From Longimycelium tulufanense (lineage in GTDB: Bacteria > Actinomycetota > Actinomycetes > Mycobacteriales > Pseudonocardiaceae): a stretch of 64,000 nt of DNA. This document shows, piece after piece, positions 26,153 through 37,039 of the stretch; position 1 is the stretch's first letter; every line of letters starts with the position of its first letter. Position numbers and translations under genes: made by a program. The notes below the pieces were generated by a model that was given only the letters and a program-made list of their open reading frames with translations, searched no databases and had not been told where the DNA came from. The stretch spans positions 1-64,000 of the forward strand of contig NZ_BMMK01000003.1 in the NCBI RefSeq assembly GCF_014645795.1. Reading direction: 5' to 3'.

Positions 26153-26848
26153 ATGCCAATCCCGATGAGCCCGGTGTTGCGGGCACACGGCCTGCGGAAG
26201 AGCTTCCAGGGCGCGGTGGCGCTGGACGGTGTCTCCCTCACGGTGAAACCGGGGGAGGCGGTGGCCGTGTGCGGGCCGGCCGGGGCGGGCAAGTCGACGT
26301 TGCTCCGCTGCCTGGCCGGCGACCTGCGCCCGGACCGGGGCCGGGTGCTGCTGGCCGACGGCCGGCCGGTGGACGGCCTGGACGTCGTCACCCGGCGCCG
26401 GCTGCGCGTGGTGCTGCGGCACGACGAAATCGACCCGCGGCGTACCGGCGCGGACAACGTGGCGTTGCCGCTGGTGCGGGGTGGGGTACGGCCGGACACC
26501 GCGCGGCAGGCGGCGCTGGCCCTGCTCGGGGCACTGGGGCTGTCCGGACTCTCCGGGCGGTGGACCTGGCAGCTTTCGGAGGCCGAGGCGCAGGCGGTGG
26601 CGATCGCGCGGGCGCTGGTGGTGAACCCGTCGGTGGTGTTCGCCGATGAGCCCACCGCCACGATGGCTCCGGCGGCTGGGCACGCGGTGACCGAGCTGTT
26701 GGTGCGGGCGACCACCCGGGCCGGGGCGGCGCTGGTGTTGGCCACCCGGGACGCGCAGGCCGCGCGCTGGTGCCGGCGCATCGTGGACCTGCACAAGGGC
26801 CGGATCATCGAGCCGACCCTCCCCAGCTTCGCCGCCCTCGCCGGCTGA
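26153..26848 (+). CDS. Orphan ABC-type ATPase with degenerate catalytic motifs
   Basis: 231 residues, one nucleotide-binding domain. Walker A is intact (GPAGAGKST, residues 41-49) and so is Walker B (VVFADE, 161-166). Other motifs deviate: the Q-loop position has His (residue 90), the signature is LSEAE instead of LSGGQ (141-145), the D-loop reads TMAPA (170-174), and the switch His is Arg (residue 199). General layout matches MacB/LolD-type importers or exporters, but no permease gene is adjacent. It may bind ATP with poor turnover. ATG at 26153 is preceded by GGTGGGGG. Confidence 0.85.
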   Translation: MPIPMSPVLRAHGLRKSFQGAVALDGVSLTVKPGEAVAVCGPAGAGKSTLLRCLAGDLRPDRGRVLLADGRPVDGLDVVTRRRLRVVLRHDEIDPRRTGADNVALPLVRGGVRPDTARQAALALLGALGLSGLSGRWTWQLSEAEAQAVAIARALVVNPSVVFADEPTATMAPAAGHAVTELLVRATTRAGAALVLATRDAQAARWCRRIVDLHKGRIIEPTLPSFAALAG

Positions 26849-26963
26849 CCGCGCTCGCACCCCCGGACAGGGCGGGTCGCGGCTTGTCCGCTGCCGCACC
26901 CTCGGGCCGTGGACACGGCGATCTTGGGCGTGCCCGACCGCACCCTTCGGCGTCCCATCAGTG

Positions 26964-27977
26964 TCAGAAGCTGACAACGAGCTTGCCGAACTGGTCGCCT
27001 TGTTCGAGGTCGGCCAGTGCCGTGGGTGCATCGGCGAACGGGTAGACGTGGTCGACGATCGGCCGGAGCTGGTGGGCGGCAACGAAATCGAGCATCGCCG
27101 TGAACTCCTCGGCACTGCCCATCGAGGTACCGACGAGGCTGATCTGCTGGAAGAACAACCTGCGCAGGGACACCGCGACCTGGTCGCCGGTGGTCGCGCC
27201 CAGCGTCACCATCCGACCCCCGGCGCGAAGAACGGACAGGCACGACTCGAAGGCGGCCACCCCCACCCCGTCGACCACCAGATCGACGGGTCGGCGCAGT
27301 TGGGCCCGCCACTCCGTTCCGGTGTCCAGCGCGGAGCTTGCGCCCAGCTCGATGGCCCGCTGACGCTTGGCCTCGCTTCGCGAGGTCACGCTGACCTCGG
27401 CGCCAGCCGCCTTGGCGACCAGCAGCGCGAGCGTGGCTACCCCGCTGCCGATGCCGGGGAGCAGGACGTGCTGGCCGGCACCCAGGTGGCCGCGGGTGAA
27501 CAGCGCGCGGTAGGCGGTGAGACCCGCCAGCGGCAGTGCCGCCGCCTCGGCCCAGTTGAGGTGGACCGGCTTCGGTTCGACGTTCTCGGCCGGCACGAGC
27601 ACGTATCGCGCCATGGTGCCGTGCCTCGGCCCGCCCAGGATCTGTGGCACCTCGGGGGTTTCGTCGGCGCGAGCCCAGTCCAGTGACGGGTTGACCACGA
27701 CCTTGTCGCCGAGGCGCACCTTGGTCACGTCGGGCCCGACGGCACTCACGACACCGGCGCCGTCGGAGCCCAGCACGAGCACCGGATCGTCCTCCCCGCG
27801 CTGCCCCACAATGAACAGGTCCCGGTGGTTGAACGCGGCGGCATGCAGCTCGACCAGCACTTCCCCGGAACCCACGCGGGGTACGGGCACCTCGGCCCGG
27901 GACACGCCAGCGAGGCCGGACGGCCCGTGGTGGACGAGAGCGGACATCGTCGACGCGTTCTCAGCGGCTTCACTCAC
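26964..27977 (-). CDS. Zinc-independent MDR-family oxidoreductase (quinone oxidoreductase-like)
   Basis: 337 residues. GroES-like N-terminal domain (EVPVPRVGSGEVLVELHAAAFNHRDL and VLGSDGAGVVSAVG) and Rossmann domain (HVLLPGIGSGVATLALLVAKAAGAEV) identify an NADPH-dependent medium-chain dehydrogenase. The catalytic zinc Cys is replaced by Asn (FNHRD), typical of quinone oxidoreductases and enoyl reductases. Substrate is unknown. GTG at 27977 is favoured by GGAGGG just upstream; an ATG at 27947 is the alternative. Single gene. Confidence 0.85.
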   Translation of the reverse strand: MSEAAENASTMSALVHHGPSGLAGVSRAEVPVPRVGSGEVLVELHAAAFNHRDLFIVGQRGEDDPVLVLGSDGAGVVSAVGPDVTKVRLGDKVVVNPSLDWARADETPEVPQILGGPRHGTMARYVLVPAENVEPKPVHLNWAEAAALPLAGLTAYRALFTRGHLGAGQHVLLPGIGSGVATLALLVAKAAGAEVSVTSRSEAKRQRAIELGASSALDTGTEWRAQLRRPVDLVVDGVGVAAFESCLSVLRAGGRMVTLGATTGDQVAVSLRRLFFQQISLVGTSMGSAEEFTAMLDFVAAHQLRPIVDHVYPFADAPTALADLEQGDQFGKLVVSF

Positions 27978-28211
27978 GTTCCCTCCGACCACCCGTGATC
28001 GTCCTTTATTCCGCAGTACGGTTCTCACACAGGCAGCACAACCGGCTCAGGGGAAGAACCTCTGATCACCCGGTACCCGTCGCGCGGCCAGCCTTCTACT
28101 CGCATCGCAATGCGTTTCCGGAATACCAACGAGAATCAGGCACTGCGAGACATCCGAGTTGTGATCACCACAACCCCGAACCAACCGGGGACATGGGAGA
28201 ACCTCGGGTGC

Positions 28212-28275
28212 GGGCGGGGCCAGGGGGCTCGAACCCTCCCGGCGCGATGGCCGCCCATGAGGTCCACCGAGGCCC
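28212..28275 (-). other. tRNA-like fragment, possible attachment-site scar
   Basis: On the minus strand GGGGGCC and GGCCCCG pair over six of seven positions and flank a T-arm-like GAGGG-TTCGAGC-CCCCT. A GGCG/CGCC stem around a 7-nt loop with CAT is also visible. The D arm is not credible, the length is about 63 nt, and U33 is C, so this is not a working tRNA. It may be a decayed tRNA or the 3' tRNA half left by an integrated element. The rest of 27978-28402 holds only the palindrome listed next. Confidence 0.3.
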
Positions 28276-28301
28276 CCACCCGACAACGGGAATCATATTC
28301 G

Positions 28302-28311
28302 CTTACGTAAG
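28302..28311. promoter_or_regulatory. Palindrome upstream of the XRE regulator gene
   Basis: CTTACGTAAG is a perfect 10-bp palindrome in an AT-rich patch about 92 bp upstream of the XRE-DUF5753 start. It may be part of the promoter or an autoregulatory operator. No clear -35 hexamer could be assigned. Confidence 0.3.
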
Positions 28312-28402
28312 AAACTGACGACTCCCTGGTCGGGTGGCCTCTCCCGGTCGGCCGAGCCGGTAGGGTCTGGCGCCGATCATCGACGCGCGGAAGGGTTCGG
28401 TG

Positions 28403-29251
28403 ATGGCGGCTACTCCCCTGCAACGACGCCGGCTCGGCCTGGAACTGCGTGCGCTCCGCGAGGCAGCCCGACTCACCGCACAGGAGGCGGGCCAACACAT
28501 CGGCCGTAGCCACGCGACCATCAGCAACATCGAGCGCGGCAAGCATCGGGTCACCAAGACCGACCTCTCCGCCCTGCTCGAGCTCTACGACGCCACACCT
28601 GAGCTCCGCGCGCTGTTGCACAACCTGCGCTCCGAAACCCCGCGGCGCGGCTGGTGGGCCACCTACCGGCTGCCCTCCTGGTTCGAGACCTACGTGGGTT
28701 TCGAGTCCGAAGCCGCACTGGTGCGGGAGTTCGAGCTCGAGCTCGTCCCCGGCCTGATGCAGACCCCGGGCTACGCCCGCGCCGTGCACGTGGTCGGCAG
28801 CCACCTCACCGCCCCCGACGAGGTCGGCCCCCAGGTCGCCGCCCGACTGCAACGTCAGCGCCGGCTCTTCGCCAACCCACCGCTGACGTTGCACGCCGTC
28901 GTGAGCGAGGCCGCGGTCCGACGCGTCGTGGGCGGCCGGAAGACCATGGCGGAGCAACTCGAACACGTCCTGGAGTTGGCAGAGCTGGACAACGTGCGGT
29001 TTCAGGTCCTGCCGTTCGCCGCCGGTGAGCACGCGAGCATGGCCGGAACCATGGTGTTGTTGCGTTTCCCCGAAAAGCACGACGCCGATCTGGCCTATAT
29101 CGATCACGCGCTCGGTGGGCACATGATTGATTCCCCCTACGAAGTGGCCACGCTCGGCGTCTTGCTCGACGCCCTGCAGGACGCTGCACTCTCGACGCGG
29201 AAGTCCCGCGAGCTCGTCGAGTCCATTCTCGAGGAGCTGCGCCGGGCCTAG
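28403..29251 (+). CDS. XRE-family helix-turn-helix regulator with DUF5753 domain
   Basis: 282 residues. The HTH lies at residues about 10-60 (LRALREAARLTAQEAGQHIGRSHATISNIERG). The rest is DUF5753, seen in the WWATYRLPSWFETYVGFESEA start and the EFELELVPGLMQTPGYARA motif. This class (WhiJ-like in Streptomyces) typically works with a small DUF397 protein encoded next to it, and controls development or secondary metabolism. ATG at 28403 has GGAAGGG 7 nt upstream; GTG at 28400 is possible. The DUF397 gene follows after 18 nt. Confidence 0.92.
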   Translation: MAATPLQRRRLGLELRALREAARLTAQEAGQHIGRSHATISNIERGKHRVTKTDLSALLELYDATPELRALLHNLRSETPRRGWWATYRLPSWFETYVGFESEAALVREFELELVPGLMQTPGYARAVHVVGSHLTAPDEVGPQVAARLQRQRRLFANPPLTLHAVVSEAAVRRVVGGRKTMAEQLEHVLELAELDNVRFQVLPFAAGEHASMAGTMVLLRFPEKHDADLAYIDHALGGHMIDSPYEVATLGVLLDALQDAALSTRKSRELVESILEELRRA

Positions 29252-29269
29252 CGAGAGAAAGGGGTACGG

Positions 29270-29527
29270 GTGCCTGGTCTCTCCCGCGTCGTCTGGCGTA
29301 AGAGCAGTCGCAGCCAGGCCGGCAGCGTCTGCGTCGAGGTGGCCAGCCTCGACACCGGACGGCCGATCGCGTCGACCCCGAGGGCAGGCCGGGAAAACCG
29401 CGCCTGCCGTGGGGGAACCGCGGTCCGCGACAGCAAGAACCCAACCGGACCGGCCCTACTGTTCCGACCGATGGAATGGACCGCCTTCCTCTGGGCGGTC
29501 AAGGGTGGACGGTTCGATCCCGCCTGA
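29270..29527 (+). CDS. DUF397 family protein
   Basis: 85 residues, GTG start with AGAAAGGGG upstream. VVWRKSSRSQAGSVCVEVA, then AVRDSKNPTGPALLF and WTAFLWAVKGGRFD are the full DUF397 pattern. These small cytoplasmic proteins pair with XRE-DUF5753 regulators and are thought to modulate them or act as toxin/antitoxin-like partners; the mechanism is unsettled. It is 18 nt downstream of its likely partner and followed by a strong terminator. Confidence 0.92.
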   Translation: MPGLSRVVWRKSSRSQAGSVCVEVASLDTGRPIASTPRAGRENRACRGGTAVRDSKNPTGPALLFRPMEWTAFLWAVKGGRFDPA

Positions 29528-29544
29528 ACACGAACTCGAACACG

Positions 29545-29581
29545 AAAGTGAGGGACGCCCGCCCCGGGCATCCCTCACTTT
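29545..29581. terminator. Bidirectional rho-independent terminator
   Basis: AAAGTGAGGGA pairs with TCCCTCACTTT, and inside it GCCC with GGGC, around a 5-nt loop with one mismatch. A T run follows on the plus strand and an A run on the other side. It separates the DUF397 gene and rdgB, which converge. Confidence 0.85.
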
Positions 29582-29590
29582 TCTTCCGGC

Positions 29591-30193
29591 TCAGACCAGT
29601 TCGCGCAGACGGGGCAGCAACGCGTTCAGCGCGCGGGAACGGTGGGACAGGGTGTCCTTCTCCGCCGGCGCCAGCTCGGCGGACGTCCGTTCCTCCCCTT
29701 CGGGAACGAAGATGGGGTCGTAACCAAAACCATTGGTACCACGGGGATTTCGGACGAGCCGGCCACGCCATTCGCCCCGCACCACGACTTCTTCACCGTC
29801 CGGACGGACCAGCGCGGTCGCGCACACGAAGGCCGCGCCGCGCCGTTCGTCGGGGACGTCGGCGAGCTGGTTGAGCACCAGTTCCAGGTTGGCCTGGTCG
29901 TCGCCGTGCCGGCCGGCCCAGCGGGCGGACAGCACGCCCGGCATGCCGTTCAACGCCTCGACCGCCAGCCCGGAGTCGTCGGCGATCGCGGGCAGTCCGG
30001 TCGCGCGAGCCGCGTCCCGCGCCTTGGCCACGGCGTTCTCCTCGAACGTCGCACCGGTCTCCGGCGCCTCCGGAAACGGGGGCACCTCGTCCAAACCGAC
30101 GATCTCGATGCCCTCGACACCCGCCGTGGAGAGGATGCGCCGCAGCTCCGCAAGCTTCTTGGCGTTGCGGGAGGCGAGCAGCACGCGGGTCAC
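29591..30193 (-). CDS. rdgB: XTP/dITP diphosphatase (RdgB/HAM1 family)
   Basis: 200 residues. [13 protein letters not shown] at the start is the nucleotide-binding SxNxxK motif, then [28 protein letters not shown] and [12 protein letters not shown], all diagnostic. The enzyme hydrolyses non-canonical purine triphosphates such as XTP, dITP and ITP to monophosphates and keeps them out of DNA and RNA. GTG at 30193 overlaps the rph stop by 4 nt, so translation is coupled. Same order as rph-Rv1341 in mycobacteria. Confidence 0.95.
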   Translation of the reverse strand: MTRVLLASRNAKKLAELRRILSTAGVEGIEIVGLDEVPPFPEAPETGATFEENAVAKARDAARATGLPAIADDSGLAVEALNGMPGVLSARWAGRHGDDQANLELVLNQLADVPDERRGAAFVCATALVRPDGEEVVVRGEWRGRLVRNPRGTNGFGYDPIFVPEGEERTSAELAPAEKDTLSHRSRALNALLPRLRELV

Positions 30194-30945
30194 TTCCGCG
30201 CCTCCGGCAGCGTACCGGGGTAGGGCGCGGACAACGCCTCCTGCTGCAACCGGGTCAGTTCGAGACAACCCGCCAACGCCACGTCCAGCATCTTGTCCAA
30301 AGTGGACCGCGCGAAGGTGGCGCCCTCACCGGTGCCCTGCACCTCGATCAGCGTGCCGGCGTCGGTGGCCACCACGTTCATGTCGACCTCGGCGCGGGAG
30401 TCCTCCTCGTAGGGCAGGTCGAGCCGAACCCGACCGTCCACGACGCCGACGCTCACCGCCGCCACCGAGCAGGACAGCGGCCGCGGGTCGTTGAGCCGAC
30501 CGGCAGCGCCCAGCCAGGTCACCGCGTCCGCCAACGCGACGTAGCCGCCCGTGATGGCGGCGGTGCGGGTGCCACCGTCGGCCTGGATGACGTCGCAGTC
30601 GACGACGATCGTGTTCTCACCGAGCGCGGCCAGGTCGATGCACGCGCGCAGCGAGCGGCCGACCAGGCGGCTGATCTCGTGCGTACGGCCCCCGATGCGG
30701 CCCTTCACCGACTCGCGGTCGCTGCGGCTGTGCGTGGCCGACGGCAGCATCGCGTACTCGGCGGTCACCCAGCCCAGGCCGGACCCGGCCCGCCACCTGG
30801 GTACGCCCTCGGTGACGCTGGCCGCGCACAGCACCCGGGTGCGGCCGAACTCCACCAGCACCGATCCCGCCGGCCAGTCCTGGTAGCCCCGGGTGATGCG
30901 GATCTGTCGGAGCTCGTCGTCATTCCTGCCATCGGCTCGAACCAC
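30190..30945 (-). CDS. rph: Ribonuclease PH
   Basis: 251 residues. [42 protein letters not shown] opens the RNase PH fold; [19 protein letters not shown] and [23 protein letters not shown] carry the phosphate- and metal-site residues. It trims tRNA 3' ends phosphorolytically. GTG start. It is the middle of a conserved leftward set (murI, MBL, rph, rdgB). Confidence 0.97.
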   Translation of the reverse strand: MVRADGRNDDELRQIRITRGYQDWPAGSVLVEFGRTRVLCAASVTEGVPRWRAGSGLGWVTAEYAMLPSATHSRSDRESVKGRIGGRTHEISRLVGRSLRACIDLAALGENTIVVDCDVIQADGGTRTAAITGGYVALADAVTWLGAAGRLNDPRPLSCSVAAVSVGVVDGRVRLDLPYEEDSRAEVDMNVVATDAGTLIEVQGTGEGATFARSTLDKMLDVALAGCLELTRLQQEALSAPYPGTLPEARK

Positions 30946-31001
30946 GGGTCAAGCCTATGCGCCGGCCCCGTCGCCCTGGTCCGGGGTCGTCCGCCGTCCT
31001 G

Positions 31002-31769
31002 TCACGCCCTCACCCGGTGCTCGGTGCCGGGCTCGGCGAGGCCGATCGCCCCGGTGAATGCCGCACGCGCCTCGGCCAGGACCGCCTGCCGGTCGGTCCA
31101 CGGCGCGACGTGGGTGAGCACGAGCCGGCGCGCCCCGGCCCGCGCGGCCAGTTCCCCGGCCTCCCGGCCGGACAGATGCAGGTCCGGCGGGTTGTCCTCC
31201 CGGTGCGTCCAGGTCGCCTCCGCCAGCAACAGGTCCGCGTCCCGTGCCAGCTCGACGACGGCGGAGCAGGTGCCGGTGTCTCCGGTGTAGGCGAGCACCG
31301 CCCCGTCGTGCTCGATCCGGAAGCCGTACGCCTCGCACGGGTGCACCACGCGCGCGGTGGTCACCGTGAGGGTTCCGATGCGGAACGTGTTGTCGTCGAG
31401 CACCCGGAAGTCGAACACGTCGGACAGGTCGGTGCCGAGCCGCTCCTCGTCGCTTGGCGCGTATGCCGCGGCGAGCCGGTCCGCGGTCTCCACCGGCCCG
31501 TACACGGGCAGCCGGTGACCCGGCCGGCGCTCCGGGTGATACCGGCGGAGCACCGTCAGCGCGCTCATGTCCGCGCAGTGGTCGGGGTGCAGGTGGGAGA
31601 GCAGTAGGGCGTCCAGGCTGAACGGGTCGCGGCGCGCGGACAGCGCGGCGAGCACACCGTTGCCGAAGTCCAGAGCGGCTTGAGTGCCGCCGGCCTCGAC
31701 CAGATAGCCGGAGGCGGGGACATTCGGTCCGGGGACGCTGCCGGAACAGCCGAGGATGGTGAGGATCAC
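31002..31769 (-). CDS. MBL-fold phosphodiesterase (cyclic nucleotide-degrading type)
   Basis: 255 residues. [11 protein letters not shown] is the HxHxDH metal motif, with later His and Asp in YTGDTGTC and LTHVAPW. The order and similarity to the mycobacterial Rv1339 protein suggest a cAMP phosphodiesterase of the atypical class II family (inference from neighbourhood). Cytoplasmic; no signal peptide. The GTG start at 31769 overlaps the murI stop by 4 nt. Confidence 0.88.
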   Translation of the reverse strand: MILTILGCSGSVPGPNVPASGYLVEAGGTQAALDFGNGVLAALSARRDPFSLDALLLSHLHPDHCADMSALTVLRRYHPERRPGHRLPVYGPVETADRLAAAYAPSDEERLGTDLSDVFDFRVLDDNTFRIGTLTVTTARVVHPCEAYGFRIEHDGAVLAYTGDTGTCSAVVELARDADLLLAEATWTHREDNPPDLHLSGREAGELAARAGARRLVLTHVAPWTDRQAVLAEARAAFTGAIGLAEPGTEHRVRA

Positions 31770-32602
31770 GAAACGGAGCCTGGCACGGCCGCGGCCGGCC
31801 CGACTGTGCCACCGGTCACAGCGCCGAGCTCGGGGCCGAGGAACCTGCGGGCGAGCCGGGCGAACGGAGCCGGGTCCCCGGTGCAGGTGAACTCGTGCCC
31901 GTCGACGGCGGGTTCCTCCCGCAGCAGGTCGTGCTCGACGAGCACGCGGAAGACATCCTTGGCCGTCTCCTCCGCGCTGGACACCAGGGTGACGCCGTCC
32001 CCCATCACGATCTGCAGGACGCCGGTGAGCAGGGGGTAGTGGGTGCAGCCGAGCACGAGCGTGTCGACCTTGGCGCGCTGCAGCGGCTCCAGGTAGCTCT
32101 GGGCGAGTCCGAGGATCTGGCGGCCGGAGGTGACACCGCGCTCGACGAAGTCGGCGAACCGCGGACAGGCCGCACTGGTCACCTCGATGTCCCGGGCGGC
32201 GGCGAAGGCATCCTCGTAGGCGCGGGAACGCACGGTCGCGTGGGTGCCGATGACCCCGATCCGGCCGTTGCGGGTGCTCGCCACCGCACGCCGCACCGCC
32301 GGCAGGATCACCTCCACCACCGGGACCTGGTAGCGCTCACGCGCATCGCGCAGGCACGCGGACGAGGCCGAGTTACAGGCGATGACCAGCATCTTCACCC
32401 CACTGGCCACCAGCGAGTCGGCCACCGCGAGCGCGTGGCGGCGGAGGTCGGCGATCGACCTGGGACCGTAGGGGGCGTGGGCGGTGTCACCGACGTAGCG
32501 CAGGCGCTCGCCGGGGAGCTGGTCGGCGATGGCGCGGGCGACGGTGAGCCCACCGACCCCGGAGTCGAAGATCCCGATGGGGGCGTCGGCGTGGGTCGTC
32601 AC
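31766..32602 (-). CDS. murI: Glutamate racemase
   Basis: 278 residues. [16 protein letters not shown] and the two catalytic Cys in [10 protein letters not shown] (residue 76) and [10 protein letters not shown] (residue 186) are complete. It makes D-glutamate for peptidoglycan in the cytoplasm. The start is GTG at 32602, 4 nt after the rhomboid stop. Overlaps the MBL gene by 4 nt at its end. Confidence 0.97.
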   Translation of the reverse strand: MTTHADAPIGIFDSGVGGLTVARAIADQLPGERLRYVGDTAHAPYGPRSIADLRRHALAVADSLVASGVKMLVIACNSASSACLRDARERYQVPVVEVILPAVRRAVASTRNGRIGVIGTHATVRSRAYEDAFAAARDIEVTSAACPRFADFVERGVTSGRQILGLAQSYLEPLQRAKVDTLVLGCTHYPLLTGVLQIVMGDGVTLVSSAEETAKDVFRVLVEHDLLREEPAVDGHEFTCTGDPAPFARLARRFLGPELGAVTGGTVGPAAAVPGSVS

Positions 32603-32606
32603 GCTC

Positions 32607-33257
32607 TCACACGGTACCGGGCAACGCGGGCCGCTTCGGCTTGTCGGACCTGGTGACGAGCCATGCGGCGAGCACGCCGCCCACCGCGCCGAACAGGTGA
32701 CCCTGCCAGGAGATGCCGCCCTGGGTGGGGAGCACGCCCCACAACATGTAGCCGTAGTAGAAGAAGAGCGCGGCGGCGAGCAGGATCTGCAGGAAGCTGC
32801 GGTTGAAGAACCCGCGCACCAGCAGGTACGCGAACAGGCCGAAGATCAGGCCCGACGCCCCGATGTGGGTGGTGCCGGGGCCGCCGGTCAGCCAGGTGCC
32901 GATGCCGCTGGCCAGCCAGATCACCGAGAGCACCGCCACGAACTGCGCGATCCCGCCCGACATCGCGAGGAAACCGAGCACGACCAACGGAAGCGTGTTC
33001 GCGCCCAGGTGCTCCCAGTTGAGGTGCAGTAGGGGTGCGAACAGGATGCCGTCCAGGCCGCTGAGCTCCAGCGGCTTGATGCCGCCCCACCCGATGAACC
33101 GGTTCTGGAAGCCGAGAACGTTGACGAACTCGATCACGTAGAGGGCGGCGGCGAAGGCCAACATCATGATGGCGGACCGCATGGGGTGGGGCGGCCACAC
33201 CCTGGTGACCGCGCCGCGTCCCGTGCGGGAGACCTGCGTCGGTTCCACGTCGACCAC
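32607..33257 (-). CDS. Rhomboid family intramembrane serine protease
   Basis: About 216 residues with six or so membrane helices. [14 protein letters not shown] carries the catalytic Ser (GxSG) and [15 protein letters not shown] the catalytic His. [17 protein letters not shown] is the conserved HxxxN helix. Rhomboids cut substrate membrane helices; the substrate is unknown. The exact start is unclear: GTG at 33257 or 33248 fit the usual short N-tail, and the frame is open to 33326, where it would overlap the divergent SMP-30-like gene. Confidence 0.9.
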   Translation of the reverse strand: MVDVEPTQVSRTGRGAVTRVWPPHPMRSAIMMLAFAAALYVIEFVNVLGFQNRFIGWGGIKPLELSGLDGILFAPLLHLNWEHLGANTLPLVVLGFLAMSGGIAQFVAVLSVIWLASGIGTWLTGGPGTTHIGASGLIFGLFAYLLVRGFFNRSFLQILLAAALFFYYGYMLWGVLPTQGGISWQGHLFGAVGGVLAAWLVTRSDKPKRPALPGTV

Positions 33258-33324
33258 GGTACGGGTGGCGACGCGCCGCGGGATCAGGGTCTTCCCCGAT
33301 TCGGCCCTGGGTAGGGTGCGGCGC

Positions 33325-34248
33325 ATGGGTGATCAAGGGACCCTCGACGTGGCCGTGCGCACCGAGGCCGTGCTGGGCGTGGGGCCGACCTGGGACTCCC
33401 TGTACTCGTCGCTGCTCTGGGTGGATGCGCTCAGTAGCCGCGTGTTCCGGTTCACTCCGGGTCCCGACACCAACGCGTCACTGGACATGCCGCAGCACGT
33501 GGGTGCGGCCAAGCCACGCACGGTGGGTGGCCTGGTGATGAACCTGCGGGACGGGGTCGCCCTGGTCGACCGGGACGGGAGCCGCCGGTGGCTCGTCTAC
33601 TGGGCGCGCGAGGGAATGCGCGGCACGGACGCGGGTGTCGACCCCGCCGGGCGGCTGTGGGCGAGCACCTCGCGCTACGAGAAGAACGACGGCAGGAAGA
33701 GCGGGAAGGAACGCAAGGAGAGCGCCCAGCAGGCGCAGCAGCTCGGCGGGTGGCTGACCCAGGTCGAGCCGGACGGGTCGGCCCGGGTCGTGGTGGACGG
33801 GGTGGGGATGGGCAGCGGGGTGGCGTGGAGCCCGGACGGGCGGCTGCTCTACTACGTGGACTCTCCGACCCGGCGGGTGGACGTCCTGGTCTTCGACCCG
33901 ACCACCGGCGCGGCCGGTCGGCGCCGGCCGCTGTGCGAGATCGAACCGGAGGCCGGGTGGCCGGCAGGCGTCTGCGTCGACTCGGACGGTTGCGTGTGGG
34001 TTGCGTTGTGGGACGGCTGGGCCGTGCGGCGCTACACGCCGGAGGGGCGCCTGGACAGGGAGTTGGCGGTGCCGGTGGCGCGGCCGACGGCGTGTTGTTT
34101 CGGTGGGGATGACCACAGCGACCTGTACGTGACGACCGCACGCGCCGGGTTGTCACCAGAGGTCCTGGCGGAGCAGGAGCTGGCAGGTTCGTTGCTGGTG
34201 ATCACGAACGTGGGCAACGGCCTGGCCACCCCCGCCTTCGCGGGGTGA
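33325..34248 (+). CDS. SMP-30/gluconolactonase family protein
   Basis: 307 residues forming a beta-propeller of the SMP-30/regucalcin type: GVGPTWDSLYSSLLWVDALSSRVFRF, GTDAGVDPAGRLWAST, GSGVAWSPDGRLLYYVDSPTRRVDVLVFD and AGVCVDSDGCVWVALW. The metal-binding Glu, Asn and Asp of the family are partly present (the Asp in SPDGRLLYYVDS). It contains an unusual charged insert NDGRKSGKERKESAQQAQQL near residue 125-145. Probable lactonase or sugar-acid enzyme; substrate unknown. It interrupts the otherwise conserved rhomboid-cysM neighbourhood. Confidence 0.85.
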   Translation: MGDQGTLDVAVRTEAVLGVGPTWDSLYSSLLWVDALSSRVFRFTPGPDTNASLDMPQHVGAAKPRTVGGLVMNLRDGVALVDRDGSRRWLVYWAREGMRGTDAGVDPAGRLWASTSRYEKNDGRKSGKERKESAQQAQQLGGWLTQVEPDGSARVVVDGVGMGSGVAWSPDGRLLYYVDSPTRRVDVLVFDPTTGAAGRRRPLCEIEPEAGWPAGVCVDSDGCVWVALWDGWAVRRYTPEGRLDRELAVPVARPTACCFGGDDHSDLYVTTARAGLSPEVLAEQELAGSLLVITNVGNGLATPAFAG

Positions 34249-34376
34249 CGCGCCGCGATCCGTTGAGCCGCTGCGGCACCTACCATGCGGGTGGCTTGGC
34301 CTGCGCCGAGTAAAGCAACGAGGCAGTACCCTCGGCTTGTTCCACCAGCGCAGGCGCCGCCCAGAAAGAGGACACG

Positions 34377-34964
34377 ATGGCCTCGCTGCCCAGGCCGGAG
34401 CACCCGCTACCCTGGCCCGACCACTTGTTGACCTTGGAGGAGTTCCTGGAGCTTCCCGAGGACAACAGCCGTCGCTTCGAGGTCAAGGAAGGTGTCCTCA
34501 TCGTGGCCCCTCGCCACCTCGCGAAGCACCAGCGTGCGGCCAACCGGTTGGCTCAACGCCTGAACGACCAGCTTCCGGATGAGTGGGAGGGCGTCACCGA
34601 GATCGATGTGGTTGTGCGCCCGGGTTTTCCGCCCGATGTACGAGTGCCCGATGTTGTTGTAGTCCGGTCCAAATGGATCGATGACGACATGCGAGTGGCA
34701 TCTCCCGAGGACGTTCTGCTCGCCGTGGAGGTCATTTCGCCCGGTTCGCGGGACACCGACACCGTGCTCAAGCCCGTTGAGTATGCGGAGGCGGGCATCC
34801 CCTATTACTTGGTGATCGACCTTGATCCACCAGTTTCGTTGACGGCCTATCACCTGGCTGGAGATCTCGGCTACCAGGAAGCGCCCGCCGTGACGGGCGA
34901 GTTCATCACCCAGGAACCGTTTTCGCTGCGAATCGACCTCACGAAGCTGGCCGGAAGCCGCTGA
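34377..34964 (+). CDS. Uma2 (DUF820) family endonuclease-fold protein
   Basis: 195 residues. LTLEEFLELPEDNSRRFEVKEGVLIVAPRHLAKHQRAANRLAQ is the Uma2 start; RVPDVVVVRS and LLAVEVISPGSRDTD with VEYAEAGIPYYLVIDL hold the PD-(D/E)XK-like core residues (Asp, Glu, Lys-type). The fold is a restriction-endonuclease type, but the biological role is unknown. It is common in multiple copies in Actinobacteria and Cyanobacteria. ATG with a GAGG-type site upstream. Followed by a strong terminator. Confidence 0.9.
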   Translation: MASLPRPEHPLPWPDHLLTLEEFLELPEDNSRRFEVKEGVLIVAPRHLAKHQRAANRLAQRLNDQLPDEWEGVTEIDVVVRPGFPPDVRVPDVVVVRSKWIDDDMRVASPEDVLLAVEVISPGSRDTDTVLKPVEYAEAGIPYYLVIDLDPPVSLTAYHLAGDLGYQEAPAVTGEFITQEPFSLRIDLTKLAGSR

Positions 34965-34966
34965 CG

Positions 34967-34996
34967 AAGCGCGGACCGCAGATGCGGTCCGCGCTT
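34967..34996. terminator. Bidirectional terminator hairpin
   Basis: AAGCGCGGACCGC pairs with GCGGTCCGCGCTT over 13 bp around AGAT. It sits between the Uma2 gene and cysM, which converge. Confidence 0.8.
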
Positions 34997-35017
34997 ACCG
35001 AGAACAACTCTGGGCGG

Positions 35018-36853
<1,836 letters not shown>

Positions 36854-37039
36854 CTAAAGGTCGATGGAAGGCGTCCTAGCGTGTGAGAACGTGCACTACC
36901 GGTGCGATGTTCCCCGCCCACGAGCTGGTCAGAGCCTGGTCGCGGCAGCCGGGTGGCGCAACCGGCGGCATCGGTTGGACCGTCAGGGGGTACCGAGACC
37001 CACGGGACACCCGACCGGCCGTGGCCCGACCCACCCGCA

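Noticed and set aside
28212-28275. Functional tRNA-Met(CAT)
   Set aside because: A 7-nt loop with CAT can be drawn, but U33 is C, the D arm is absent and the length is about 63 nt.
29270-29527. Toxin-antitoxin system with the XRE gene
   Set aside because: The DUF5753-DUF397 pair is a known regulator arrangement; no toxin fold was seen.
34377-34964. Transposase or restriction gene in a defence island
   Set aside because: The protein is a Uma2/DUF820 member without methylase, specificity or other defence partners nearby.
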